Part shown: piece after piece, positions 8,050 to 16,197 of the stretch | Layout of the letters: every line of letters begins with the position of its first letter | How positions within the stretch are numbered: the first letter of the stretch is position 1 | DNA from: CAZJJK01 sp964546285 | GTDB lineage: Bacteria; Spirochaetota; Spirochaetia; Treponematales; Breznakiellaceae | Assembly (NCBI GenBank): GCA_964546285.1 | Contig: CAZJJK010000002.1 | Span: 1-64,000, forward strand | Length of the DNA: 64,000 nt | Reading direction: 5' to 3' | Program-made: the position numbers and the translations under genes | The notes under the pieces: model-generated | The model's database searches: none | Told to the model about the DNA's origin: nothing | Seen by the model: the letters and a program-made list of their open reading frames with translations, nothing else

Positions 8050-9638
8050 TTGGCGCCTCCAGTAACAGTGGCGTCGGCTTCGCGCGCCGTTCTTTCACTA
8101 TCCGTCATCCGCGCGCGCGCTTCTTCTAGCGCCTTCAACGCGGCAGCGCGTTTTTCAGCAGCCGTCTGTTTGGCGACAGCGAACATTTTTTCCGATTCTT
8201 TATATAACTCGGACGCTTCATCAAACAATTCAGCCTGGAACGCCGCGTCAGCTTCAGCCAATAGGGAAGAAGCTTTCTCATATTCGTCCTTAACGGCTAC
8301 GTTAGCCTTTAATTCTGTCGCGGCTTTACGCTCAGTGTCAGCGGACTTACCGCGATCCACGGCGTAATATTCTTGCCCCTTAAGATAAGCGATTCCAAGG
8401 CGAAGAGAAGCCTCCTCAGCGGCGCTCTTGGCTTTGATAACATCACCCGCTTCATAGGCGGCTATAGATTCTTGAAGCTTTCCAGAACCCAAAGCGTAAT
8501 TCCCCGAATCATAGGCTCCAAAATTACGTGAGTCAATTTTCTCTTTTACTTTATAAGCGTCGGAGCCGGTCGCTAGCGCATGATATCCGTCACGGGCGGC
8601 TTTCCAAGCTTCATAAGCGGTATAATAATCACCTTGATTATAAAGATCGATAACAGCCAAAGCGGCGGCGTCAGCCATTTTCAAGAAATCCGGGTGAATA
8701 CTGTCAATTCCCGCCTTCAGCGCCAATTCACGCGCTTTCAGCGCTTCCGCCTGCCGTTCAGTCGCGAAGCTCGGTAAAGTCTTTGTGGCGACAGAATCGT
8801 ATGCGTCGGCCGCCTTACCATACTCCGCGATAGCGGTCGGATAAGAGGACGCTTTCCCGCCGGAGGCTTCACTTTCTAAAGAACGAGCCTTAACATAAAG
8901 AGCCTCCGCCGCCTTCCATTCCTGAGAGTTATAAGCGGAGACATTAAGATCAAAAGCCTGTTTTCTGGACTGATCGGCGCGTGCCCGCGCTTTGGCCATA
9001 GCGCTGGATAGAGCGGGCTCCGTCTTTACCGTTATACTCTCAAAAGCTTTTGTCGCTTTTGTATAAGCGGCCACGGCTTCCTTATACGCGGCTAATTCCC
9101 CACCCTCGGCGGCTGACGCTTTTTTACCGCCGAATGAATAGTCCGTTTCCGCTTTTTCCCAATCCGAGGGGAAATAACGAGGCGCGTCTAAATCATAGGC
9201 GGCGGATCGCGCGGCGGCGGCGGCGGCCTTGGCGGCCTTTAAATCGCCTTGAACCGCTAGCTTAGCCTTATCGATCATCGCCTGATATAAGGGAAGAGCG
9301 GCTTTTAAGGCAGCCCCGGATTTATCATTCTCGGTCCCATATAGGTCTATACCGTCTTTATAGAAGGTTTCGGCGCTAGACCAATCTTGCGGATATAACA
9401 CGTCAGCGCCTAAGGCTAAAGCGTCAGAGCGCGCCTTTTCCACGGCGGCTTTATCCTCAGCCGGCTCTGGTATAACGGGTTCCGGTACGGGAGCCGGTTC
9501 TTCCTCAAGCTCAGTTGGTTCCGCTATCTGTGGAGGTTCTTGGACTGGCTCCGGCGGCGGCGGCGCGGAAGCGCAGGAGGCCGCCAACAAAAAAATCGCG
9601 ACGATAAAAACGATCATCGCCGACTGTTTCAGCTTCAT
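8046..9638 (-). CDS. Lipoprotein of repeated DUF4398-like helical units
   Basis: 530 residues from the ATG at 9636-9638, which has AGGAG seven bases upstream; a longer frame from 9680 lacks a ribosome site. Residues 1-22 form a lipoprotein signal ending AASC, so the Cys is the expected lipidated residue under the relaxed spirochaetal lipobox. A Pro/Glu-rich spacer follows. At least three units carry the pattern D/L-x-x-x-x-Y-x-x-x-x-W-x-x-AE-x-x-Y (YPQDWSSAETFY, FPSDWEKAETDY, NSQEWKAAEALY), and the C-terminal third is helical and Ala/Glu-rich, perhaps coiled coil. It is co-transcribed and translationally coupled with the LysM protein and shares its repeat family, which suggests a common envelope structure. 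No enzymatic motif. Confidence 0.75.
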   Translation of the reverse strand: MKLKQSAMIVFIVAIFLLAASCASAPPPPEPVQEPPQIAEPTELEEEPAPVPEPVIPEPAEDKAAVEKARSDALALGADVLYPQDWSSAETFYKDGIDLYGTENDKSGAALKAALPLYQAMIDKAKLAVQGDLKAAKAAAAAARSAAYDLDAPRYFPSDWEKAETDYSFGGKKASAAEGGELAAYKEAVAAYTKATKAFESITVKTEPALSSAMAKARARADQSRKQAFDLNVSAYNSQEWKAAEALYVKARSLESEASGGKASSYPTAIAEYGKAADAYDSVATKTLPSFATERQAEALKARELALKAGIDSIHPDFLKMADAAALAVIDLYNQGDYYTAYEAWKAARDGYHALATGSDAYKVKEKIDSRNFGAYDSGNYALGSGKLQESIAAYEAGDVIKAKSAAEEASLRLGIAYLKGQEYYAVDRGKSADTERKAATELKANVAVKDEYEKASSLLAEADAAFQAELFDEASELYKESEKMFAVAKQTAAEKRAAALKALEEARARMTDSERTAREADATVTGGAK

Positions 9639-9704
9639 ATCTAAACTCCTAAAAATTTGTTTCCTCGTTTTTCGTAACAAACGAAGTCTAGCACTAATAT
9701 GGCA

Positions 9705-9733
9705 ATTCTAGCCGCATTTTCCAGTGTCGGCAA
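9705..9733 (-). promoter_or_regulatory. Promoter of the lipoprotein/LysM operon
   Basis: Minus strand: -35 TTGCCG (9728-9733), 17-base spacer, -10 TAGAAT (9705-9710). Leader of about 60 bases to the ATG at 9638. Confidence 0.5.
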
Positions 9734-10027
9734 GACAAAAGCGAAATACTAGACTAAATAGACGATCTAAAAAGCCTACGCCCATTAAGATCCGGCAACA
9801 AAGGCAAGCGCTATTTTATTGCTATTATTTGTATTAACTACAAGCCTTCGCAATAAAACGGCAAAAACTTCCCGCGATAGCGACCTCCTTTCGCAAAAAC
9901 CTCAAAACCACATATATTATCGACTTATTTGAGGCGGAAATCAAATTTTCAATAGAACTAGCTTTTGTCAAAAAACGGCGGGTTCTGACAATCCCGGTCT
10001 CAGTTCCTTTATTTTAATGCCTTGGCA
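9734..10027. other. Intergenic stretch without a recognised gene
   Basis: About 290 AT-rich bases between two divergent promoters. No convincing reading frame or RNA was found. The one notable element is a perfect Shine-Dalgarno on the minus strand, AAAGGAGGT (complement of 9883-9891), with no ATG, GTG or TTG at usable distance. Confidence 0.5.
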
Positions 10028-10036
10028 TGGTACAAT
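10028..10036 (+). promoter_or_regulatory. Extended -10 promoter of the PC4-like gene
   Basis: TGG followed by TACAAT (10031-10036) is an extended -10 element. No good -35 is seen, as is common for that class. GGAGG at 10052-10056 precedes the ATG at 10061, giving a leader of about 20 bases. Confidence 0.5.
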
Positions 10037-10060
10037 TCACGCCGTTCGTTTGGAGGCGAT

Positions 10061-10288
10061 ATGGCAGAGATCAATTATGATGTCGTAAAAGGCTATGGCG
10101 TTCTATCGGAAGGCAAGGGCGGTTGGCAAAAGGAACTCAATCTGGTCGCTTGGAATGGCCGCCAAGCGAAATTCGATATCCGTGATTGGGCTCCCGATCA
10201 TGAAAAAATGGGCAAAGGTATTACTCTAACCAAGGAAGAAGCCATTAAGTTGCGCGATTTATTAACGAGCGCCTTGGATATAGCGTAG
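10061..10288 (+). CDS. PC4/YdbC-family single-stranded DNA-binding protein
   Basis: 75 residues. The compact strand-rich fold ends in a helix: GWQKELNLVAWNGR, then KFDIRDW, then the KMGKGITLTKEEAIKLRDLL tail. This matches the bacterial branch of the PC4 transcription-coactivator family (YdbC), whose members bind single-stranded DNA or RNA as dimers. Basic and aromatic residues on the strands suit that role. GGAGG eight bases or fewer before the ATG decides the start; a TTG at 10022 in frame lies inside the promoter and is rejected. It stands alone between the envelope operon and the TRAP/RNase H operon. Target and role here are unknown. Confidence 0.8.
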   Translation: MAEINYDVVKGYGVLSEGKGGWQKELNLVAWNGRQAKFDIRDWAPDHEKMGKGITLTKEEAIKLRDLLTSALDIA

Positions 10289-10358
10289 GCTTTAATGAAA
10301 ACCGCGAGCCATAACGCACAGCGATAAAAGGCTCGGTTAAGCAATTGCGCTATCTCGT

Positions 10359-10829
10359 TTAGCTAAAGGCGTTTACCTCCGCTATACCTTTTTGGGTTAG
10401 CCTATCGCAAAGTTCATTGTATTCATCCCCAGCGTGGCCTTTTACCCAGCGCCATTCCACGCTTAGGGCATTGGCGTTTTCGTCAAGACGACGCCAGAGA
10501 TCCTGATTTTTCACAGGCTCCTTAGTCGAGGTTCGCCACCCATTGGCCTTCCACTTAAGGATCCAGGCGCTAATCCCCTTTTGAACATATTGTGAATCCG
10601 TATGCACTATAATCCGCCTATCGCGAACGCCATCGTTCATGACCGCTTCCAGAGCTTTGATCACAGCCATCAATTCCATACGGTTATTAGTGGTTAATGC
10701 CTCCGAACCATACGCCTGAGTCAAGAGGTCCGCCCCCTCTATGACTACATAAGCCCAAGCGCCTGGCCCCGGGTTCCCCGAACAGCCGCCATCGGTGTAA
10801 ATTGCCAACGGGTTTTTAGCGTCCATCAT
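10359..10829 (-). CDS. rnhA: Ribonuclease HI
   Basis: 156 residues, the normal length. Cleaves the RNA strand of RNA-DNA hybrids, for example at R-loops and Okazaki primers. All active-site residues can be placed: D13 in YTDGGCSGNPG, E52 in NNRMEL, D78 in HTDSQ, H132 and D142 in the GHAGDEYNELCDRL segment. The basic handle segment (WKANGWRTSTKEPVKN, about 93-108) is present. Its ATG overlaps the stop of the TRAP permease gene by four bases, so it is the last gene of a dctP-dctQM-rnhA unit; this pairing has no obvious functional logic. Confidence 0.95.
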   Translation of the reverse strand: MMDAKNPLAIYTDGGCSGNPGPGAWAYVVIEGADLLTQAYGSEALTTNNRMELMAVIKALEAVMNDGVRDRRIIVHTDSQYVQKGISAWILKWKANGWRTSTKEPVKNQDLWRRLDENANALSVEWRWVKGHAGDEYNELCDRLTQKGIAEVNAFS

Positions 10830-12685
10830 TTAGCCATGAACCATGTGGTTAAAAATGGAATATAGGTAACTAACATCAGAATTGCCAACTGTACGGCCAG
10901 ATGAGGCAGGATAACTCTATAAATTCTAGTTAAGGGTCGATTAAACGTATACGAGGCGATAAACAAATTCATACCGACCGGCGGCGTCAAAAAACCTAAA
11001 CTAAGATTTGTCAAAAACAGTATACCAAGATGCACCGGCTCCAGACCGAAACGCTCCGCCACCGGGATAACCAAGGGTGCTATAACCAGAATCGCGGAAA
11101 ATAAATCCATTATACAACCGGTAACCAGCAATACGGCGTTAAGCAGTAGTAAAAAAAGCCACCGCGATGGAATGCGGGCAATAGCTAAATCCGCTAAAAT
11201 CATCGGTATCTCGGCGTCCACTAAGAAATCCGATAGCCCTCTGGCCGCGGCGATTATTATTAGCACGCCGCCGGTCACCGGCACGCTTTTAAGAGCCGAG
11301 CCGAGCATTTCCTTCAGCGAAAGGTCTTTTTTTATAAATACTTCTAATACTACGACATAAAAAGCGGCGAAAGCGCCAGTCTCAACCAAGGTAAGGATGC
11401 CGGAGAAATACCCAATCACAATTAGTATGGGCAGGGCTAATTCCCCCAACGCTTTTTTGGATGCGATAAACAGTTCACGTGATGAAAAGGTAATAGAACG
11501 ACGTTGCTTGTCTCCAGCTATGCCTATGGCGGCCATACCAAACACAAGCAGAAGACCAGGAACAATGCCTCCCTTAAAAAGATCCAATATACTTACTTGA
11601 GCGGTAGAGCCGTAGACGATAACCGCCAAGCTAGGCGGAAATAATAAACCGATAGCCCCAGAAGCGGTCATTAAACCTTCCGCTCTATCCTCGGCATAAG
11701 CGCTTTCCTTAAGGACAAAGACCATAAGGCCGCCAAGCGCTAAAATGGTAACGCCGGAAGCGCCGGTGAAGGTCGTAAAAAAAGCGGAAACCACAACGGC
11801 GGCTATGGCGGGTCCGCCCCGAACCCAACCAAGCGCGGCGGACAACAAACTCACTAAACGCTTACCCGCACCGGAATCCGCTAAAATGAACCCTGTTAAG
11901 GTAAACAAGGGAATCGCCGGTATAATCCCCCCCGTCAGCATCGTGTACGCCTGATAGGGGACAACCTCAACGGAGCCAGCGGTCGCCGCGAAACCGATAT
12001 AGCCAAAACCCGCCAAAAGCGCGAAAAGGGGGACTCCCGCGACCGCCGAAACCGCGATCACGGCCACAAGGGGCCACGCGAAAGCGCCGACAAAGCTATT
12101 CCAAATTTCCGCGGTAGCCTCAAGCCAAGATGGCGCGGCCCCTATGAAATAATAGCTTATACCGAGAATAGCTTGCGAAGCGGAAAATATGCCGATAGCC
12201 GCCCCAATAGCGGAAGCTACACGCGGCCAACCGGGCTCTTTCAAGAAAGCTCGCGCGGCTAAAATCAAGAAAGCCGAGGGAACGACGGCGGCAAAAAGCT
12301 GAATTGGGATAAAACCGATTTTTTTCGCTGGATCAAAGGCTTGTATAACCATGGACGCCGAAGCGGCGAATAAAGCCCAAAGCAGAGCGTTAGATATAAG
12401 CGCCCTAACAATAGCCAGAACGGTTTTAAGCCGGCCACGAGGCGAAAAAGCGTCAGCTATTCCCAACTGCCGCCCTTCTCGCGCCGCTATAGCGGCGCCG
12501 ACACAGGCAAAAACCAACGTAAAGTGTTCTATAAGCGCGGCCGCGGCGGGAAGCCCGGTTTTAAGAAAGAGCCGGGCGAAAATCTCCCCAAGGCAGAGGA
12601 TCAACACTATGGTTAAGGAACCAAGGGCTATCCAGTTTTCCAGCGATTTTAGCGCCTTGGGCAAAGGTCCGGCGCCTTCATTCAT
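10826..12685 (-). CDS. dctQM: TRAP transporter fused small and large permease (DctQM)
   Basis: 619 residues, strongly hydrophobic. Residues 1 to about 170 correspond to the four-helix DctQ subunit (LGEIFARLFLK near 28-38), and about 195-619 to the DctM permease (LTGFILADSGAGKRLV and the GASGVTILALGG core). Together with the binding protein upstream they form an ion-driven uptake system for an organic acid or similar small solute. Fusions of Q and M are known, including in Treponema. ATGA overlaps join it to dctP on one side and rnhA on the other. Substrate unknown. Confidence 0.92.
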   Translation of the reverse strand: MNEGAGPLPKALKSLENWIALGSLTIVLILCLGEIFARLFLKTGLPAAAALIEHFTLVFACVGAAIAAREGRQLGIADAFSPRGRLKTVLAIVRALISNALLWALFAASASMVIQAFDPAKKIGFIPIQLFAAVVPSAFLILAARAFLKEPGWPRVASAIGAAIGIFSASQAILGISYYFIGAAPSWLEATAEIWNSFVGAFAWPLVAVIAVSAVAGVPLFALLAGFGYIGFAATAGSVEVVPYQAYTMLTGGIIPAIPLFTLTGFILADSGAGKRLVSLLSAALGWVRGGPAIAAVVVSAFFTTFTGASGVTILALGGLMVFVLKESAYAEDRAEGLMTASGAIGLLFPPSLAVIVYGSTAQVSILDLFKGGIVPGLLLVFGMAAIGIAGDKQRRSITFSSRELFIASKKALGELALPILIVIGYFSGILTLVETGAFAAFYVVVLEVFIKKDLSLKEMLGSALKSVPVTGGVLIIIAAARGLSDFLVDAEIPMILADLAIARIPSRWLFLLLLNAVLLVTGCIMDLFSAILVIAPLVIPVAERFGLEPVHLGILFLTNLSLGFLTPPVGMNLFIASYTFNRPLTRIYRVILPHLAVQLAILMLVTYIPFLTTWFMAK

Positions 12686-13680
12686 CTCAAGCCCGCTTTC
12701 TTAAGAGCCGCTTGGATAGCGTCATACATATCCAGAGGGAAAACCGAACCAAGCGTTTTCTGGATGCCCGCTTCCATATCGGCTTTCCAGAGAGCTATTT
12801 CAGTTTCCGTGGGCTTATACAAAACAAGACCGTTATCTTTCATTACGCCTCTGGCCTTTTCTCCCAATTCGCGGATTGAACCATCTAAAGAGGAAGCCAT
12901 CTCCTGCGTCGCGGCCTTTAACGCGGCGCGATGTTTAGCGGGAACTCGATTCCACGCGTTCTTGCCAATCACCACAACGCCGACAAAGGGAGCGACCGGT
13001 AGATCCAATAAATAAGGAGCCGCGCCGAACCATTGATATCCGGCCGCGCCCATAGGATCGGAATAGAAGGCTTCAACCATGCCGCTATTGAGCGCCGTGA
13101 TTAGCTCAGTCGTCGGGACTGGCAATATCTGAAATCCAAGCTGCTTAAAAGCTTGAACAAAGGTATCGTTCTGAACCCCCGCCGCCAGCTTTAACGCTTT
13201 TAAATCAGATGGCGTCTTTACCTGCTTTTTAGAGAAAAAATGAACCCAGCCCACTTTGCTCCAAGCCAAGACCTGGAAACCCTTTTTTGAAATAGCTTCC
13301 TCCATAATAGACTTGGTTCCTTCCAAGGCCACAGCGACCTCGTCATCATTTCGAAGCATAAAAGGAATGCTGATTGACATAACTTCAGGTGATAAGGTTG
13401 AAAGCCCAGAGGATGTCATTACGCCCGCTTGCAGTTGATTCAAGCGGATTTTGCCGATCATTTCCGTCTCATTGCCCACGACGCCGCCATGGTATAGTTT
13501 CAGCTCCACCTCGCCGCCGCTCAAACGTTTCCAGTCAGCCGCCAGCTTATTAAGGGCTTCACCCCAAGGACTGCGTTCAGGCGCGATATTCCCCATTTTG
13601 ATCACGACCGGCGCCGCGGAAATGACGCTGGCCGCGATAAATAAACTAAAAAGCACTAAAACTAAGCGATTTAAGCGCAT
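12682..13680 (-). CDS. dctP: TRAP transporter substrate-binding protein (DctP family)
   Basis: 332 residues from ATG 13678-13680, chosen because GGAGG (13686-13690) precedes it; the frame upstream adds 11 unlikely residues. Signal peptide at 1-23 ending SAA. The mature protein follows the DctP pattern: IKMGNIAPERSPWGEAL at the start, the LKLYHGG strand, and the hinge region ALNSGMVEAFYSDP near 200, where relatives carry the ligand-contacting segment. It delivers solute to DctQM. It resembles the binding protein of the treponemal TPR-associated TRAP system, but no TPR partner (TatT type) is adjacent here. Four-base overlap with dctQM. Confidence 0.9.
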   Translation of the reverse strand: MRLNRLVLVLFSLFIAASVISAAPVVIKMGNIAPERSPWGEALNKLAADWKRLSGGEVELKLYHGGVVGNETEMIGKIRLNQLQAGVMTSSGLSTLSPEVMSISIPFMLRNDDEVAVALEGTKSIMEEAISKKGFQVLAWSKVGWVHFFSKKQVKTPSDLKALKLAAGVQNDTFVQAFKQLGFQILPVPTTELITALNSGMVEAFYSDPMGAAGYQWFGAAPYLLDLPVAPFVGVVVIGKNAWNRVPAKHRAALKAATQEMASSLDGSIRELGEKARGVMKDNGLVLYKPTETEIALWKADMEAGIQKTLGSVFPLDMYDAIQAALKKAGLR

Positions 13681-13768
13681 TCGAAGCCTCCAAACAATAG
13701 GGCGACAGCCCAAAGCTTATACGAATAAGATAAACGCGATAGACCTTCTTTTATATTTTAGCACAGCC

Positions 13769-14839
13769 TCAATCAAAGCTCTTGAACCGAATAGCCGGGT
13801 CGGTCCGTACCCAGGCGTCTTCCAATAACGTAAGGGTATCGGTCCAGGATAGACAGGGATCGGTAACCGAAACACCGTAGCGCAGCCCTTCGCCTCCAGG
13901 ACTTGGAGCTTGGTAGCCCGCTTCGATATTACTTTCCATCATAAACCCGACTATGGGTGAAGCGGGTTCCTGTCTTTGCGCGAGCAAATCATGAAGAACG
14001 ATAGCCTGACGGTCCACCTTTTTCTCGGAATTGCCATGGCTGCAATCCACAACGATAGCCGGATTCAATTTGGATGAACGCATGAGCCGTGAGGCTTCAT
14101 CCACATGAAGCCGATCAAAATTGGGCCCAGAACGACCGCCGCGTAAAATCAAATGGCAATCCGGATTACCAAGCGTCCTCATAACGATAGTGTTTCCGTC
14201 CCTATCTATACCGACAAACGAATGAGCTTCAGTGGCTGATACGATAGCGTTTACGGCGATCTGAAAATCGCCGTCGGTGGCGTTTTTAAAACCTATCGGC
14301 ATAGATAGGCCGGAAGCCATTTCTCTATGAGTCTGAGACTCAGTGGTTCGCGCGCCGATAGAGGCCCAACTTAAAAGCTCAGCGGTATATTGAGGAATTA
14401 TTGGATCCAACATTTCAGATCCAGCCGGCAAACCCATCTCGTTAATCGCCACTAGTAAACGCCGGGCCACCCTAAGGCCGTGAGCGATATCGTAACCGCC
14501 ATCCATACCTGGATCGACAATCAAACCGCGCCACCCCAAGGCTGTCCGCGGCTTTTCAAAATACACCCTCATTACAACCATAAGCCGATCGGCGTATTTG
14601 CGCGACGCTTCAGCCAAACGACTAGCGTAATCCAGCGCGGCTTCCTCATCATGAATCGAACAAGGGCCGACCACCGCTAATAGCCGACCGTCTCGTCCAT
14701 TCAAAATATCAACCGTCTGGCGCCTTCCAGCGGCGACAGTTACGGCCGCTTCGTCAGACATCGGGATCTCTCTCGCTAATTCAGCGGGAGAGACTAAAGG
14801 AGATTCTGAAGCGATGCGAAGGTTGTTGGTTCTAATCAT
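13769..14839 (-). CDS. 3-deoxy-7-phosphoheptulonate synthase, class I (AroF/G/H type)
   Basis: 356 residues from ATG 14837-14839. Condenses phosphoenolpyruvate with erythrose-4-phosphate, the first step of the shikimate pathway. The start is chosen because the protein then opens MIRTNNLRI, aligning with AroG; 21 further codons upstream look non-coding. Conserved blocks are GPCSIHD, MRVYFEKPRT, the GSEMLDP segment, GIDRDGNTIVMRTLGNPDCH, LRGG, DCSHGNS and MMESN. It is the AroG-like fold with the short N-terminal extension that carries feedback sites in relatives; which aromatic amino acid inhibits it is not apparent. No clear Shine-Dalgarno. The TRAP operon follows after 88 bases. Confidence 0.93.
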   Translation of the reverse strand: MIRTNNLRIASESPLVSPAELAREIPMSDEAAVTVAAGRRQTVDILNGRDGRLLAVVGPCSIHDEEAALDYASRLAEASRKYADRLMVVMRVYFEKPRTALGWRGLIVDPGMDGGYDIAHGLRVARRLLVAINEMGLPAGSEMLDPIIPQYTAELLSWASIGARTTESQTHREMASGLSMPIGFKNATDGDFQIAVNAIVSATEAHSFVGIDRDGNTIVMRTLGNPDCHLILRGGRSGPNFDRLHVDEASRLMRSSKLNPAIVVDCSHGNSEKKVDRQAIVLHDLLAQRQEPASPIVGFMMESNIEAGYQAPSPGGEGLRYGVSVTDPCLSWTDTLTLLEDAWVRTDPAIRFKSFD

Positions 14840-14925
14840 AAGTTTTACACGGGGAGAATATACATATACGAGCCGATCCGCAAGCCACCCCTTTAAATCC
14901 ACTAGCGAAACGCTCGCTAAAGGTA

Positions 14926-14974
14926 CTTAGGCGGCAAATCCAATACTCGGGTTTCAGCTCAAGCACCGCCTAAG
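14926..14974. repeat. 9-bp inverted repeat between two genes
   Basis: CTTAGGCGG (14926-14934) and CCGCCTAAG (14966-14974) are perfectly complementary with a 31-base loop. It lies just past the stop of the Gfo/Idh gene on the minus strand. There is no T-tract, so termination is uncertain. Confidence 0.5.
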
Positions 14975-14976
14975 CG

Positions 14977-15969
14977 CTATACCGCCGCCCAAGTCCCGGA
15001 CTTAGCCGAGACAGCTAAAGCGTCTAAAACCGCCATATTAGCCACAGCATCCTCAGGCGGGCTTGGAAGCTCAGCCCCTTCCAACAAGGCGCGGGCAAAA
15101 GCGTCAAACTCCAGTAAATATTGGTCCGCTATTTCCGTTTCCACCATACGGGCGCCAACATCGGTATATACCTGTATACGAGCGGGAACATCGCCGGACA
15201 TATTAAAGGGAAGTTCAACCACCATTCTACCGCCAGTCCCATACGCTTCCACTCGTTGCGCTGGAAACATTTGCGTTCCTACGGTAAAAACGGAGCGACG
15301 GCCATTGCCAAAATCCAGAATAGCGCTACTTAGGCTATCCGTACCAAAGGCTGGATCACGCTCAAGCATGCAAAAAACCCGCAGAACCTCAGCCCTAAAA
15401 AGCAGACGCGCCGAAGAAATCGCGTAGCAGCCAATATCAAGCAGAGCGCCTCCCCCAAAAGAAGCTATATTGCGAATATTATCTGGATCCTTATTCGTAT
15501 AGCTAAAGACGCTATGCACGGCTCTTATTTCGCCTAGCTCATGGGCGGCGGCAAGATCGCGCGCCCTAATCCACTGAGGATGGAAACGATACATAAACGC
15601 TTCCATTAAGGGGATATCGCGCGAAGCGCAATACTGAACGGCTTCTTTCGCCTCCAGAGCGTTTAGGCCCAAGGGTTTTTCGCAGAGTATCGCCTTTCCG
15701 GCATCGGCGGCCTTTTTAATCCATTCCAAATGTAGATGATTAGGCAGGGGAATATACACAAAATCCACCGCTGGATCGTCTAAAACACCCTCATAAGAAT
15801 CATAACTGACGGAGAAACCCCAATCGCGCGCGGCGGCCGCCACCTTTTCTTTAGACCGAGAAGCGATAGCGTAGGGCTCAATCAAAAGGGATTCTCGCAA
15901 GGGCATAGCCACTCTCTTAAAATAGTGGTAGGAGCAACCCAAAACGCCCAGTCTCAGTTTATCCATCAT
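14977..15969 (-). CDS. Gfo/Idh/MocA-family oxidoreductase
   Basis: 330 residues. N-terminal Rossmann fold (about 4-120) begins LRLGVLGCSYHY, in which the usual GxGxxG is modified; the family hallmark EKPLG follows at 97-101, its Lys being the expected catalytic residue. The C-terminal half is the alpha/beta substrate domain (EAFMYRFHPQW, then GGGALLDIGCY). It should oxidise or reduce a sugar or polyol with NAD(P), but the substrate cannot be told. GGAGG at 15974-15978 lies five bases before ATG 15969; a second ATG follows directly. Transcribed alone from an extended -10 promoter, divergent from groEL. Confidence 0.88.
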   Translation of the reverse strand: MMDKLRLGVLGCSYHYFKRVAMPLRESLLIEPYAIASRSKEKVAAAARDWGFSVSYDSYEGVLDDPAVDFVYIPLPNHLHLEWIKKAADAGKAILCEKPLGLNALEAKEAVQYCASRDIPLMEAFMYRFHPQWIRARDLAAAHELGEIRAVHSVFSYTNKDPDNIRNIASFGGGALLDIGCYAISSARLLFRAEVLRVFCMLERDPAFGTDSLSSAILDFGNGRRSVFTVGTQMFPAQRVEAYGTGGRMVVELPFNMSGDVPARIQVYTDVGARMVETEIADQYLLEFDAFARALLEGAELPSPPEDAVANMAVLDALAVSAKSGTWAAV

Positions 15970-16002
15970 ATTCTCCTCCCTTTTTCGCGATTTAGCGTCA
16001 AT

Positions 16003-16011
16003 AGTATAGCA
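16003..16011 (-). promoter_or_regulatory. Extended -10 promoter of the Gfo/Idh gene
   Basis: Minus strand TGC followed by TATACT (16003-16008), a good extended -10 element. Leader of about 28 bases before the ribosome site and ATG at 15969. Confidence 0.5.
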
Positions 16012-16091
16012 TAGTGTGGACGATGTTTGATAAACAGCTCTTTATGCTATTGCCGATATGAGTCTCCTTTTAGTATCTTGATGACATATTT

Positions 16092-16106
16092 GGAACCACC
16101 GGTTCC
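16092..16106. promoter_or_regulatory. Inverted repeat upstream of groEL
   Basis: GGAACC-ACC-GGTTCC, a perfect 6-3-6 palindrome about 90 bases before the groEL start. The standard CIRCE element (TTAGCACTC repeats, bound by HrcA) is not found in the 180-base leader. The palindrome is therefore the only visible candidate operator for this chaperone gene; its role is untested. Confidence 0.35.
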
Positions 16107-16197
16107 GTAAACACCCTACTATCAAACACCGTGACCGCTCGGCAGGGTTTTCATTTACGAGCCTTACGGTCCGGCACCAGAGAGGAGAATTAGGATT

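Noticed and set aside
10022..10060. TTG start that would extend the PC4-like protein
   Set aside because: It overlaps the extended -10 promoter, while ATG 10061 has GGAGG at correct spacing.
12351..12704. Plus-strand frame opposite the TRAP permease
   Set aside because: Ala/Ser/Arg-rich translation of the antisense of a hydrophobic protein; no start signals.
14820..14902. Longer start for DAHP synthase
   Set aside because: The extra 21 residues do not fit the family and the ATG at 14839 aligns with the usual N-terminus.
16012..16197. CIRCE heat-shock operator before groEL
   Set aside because: Searched for TTAGCACTC-type repeats by eye and found none.
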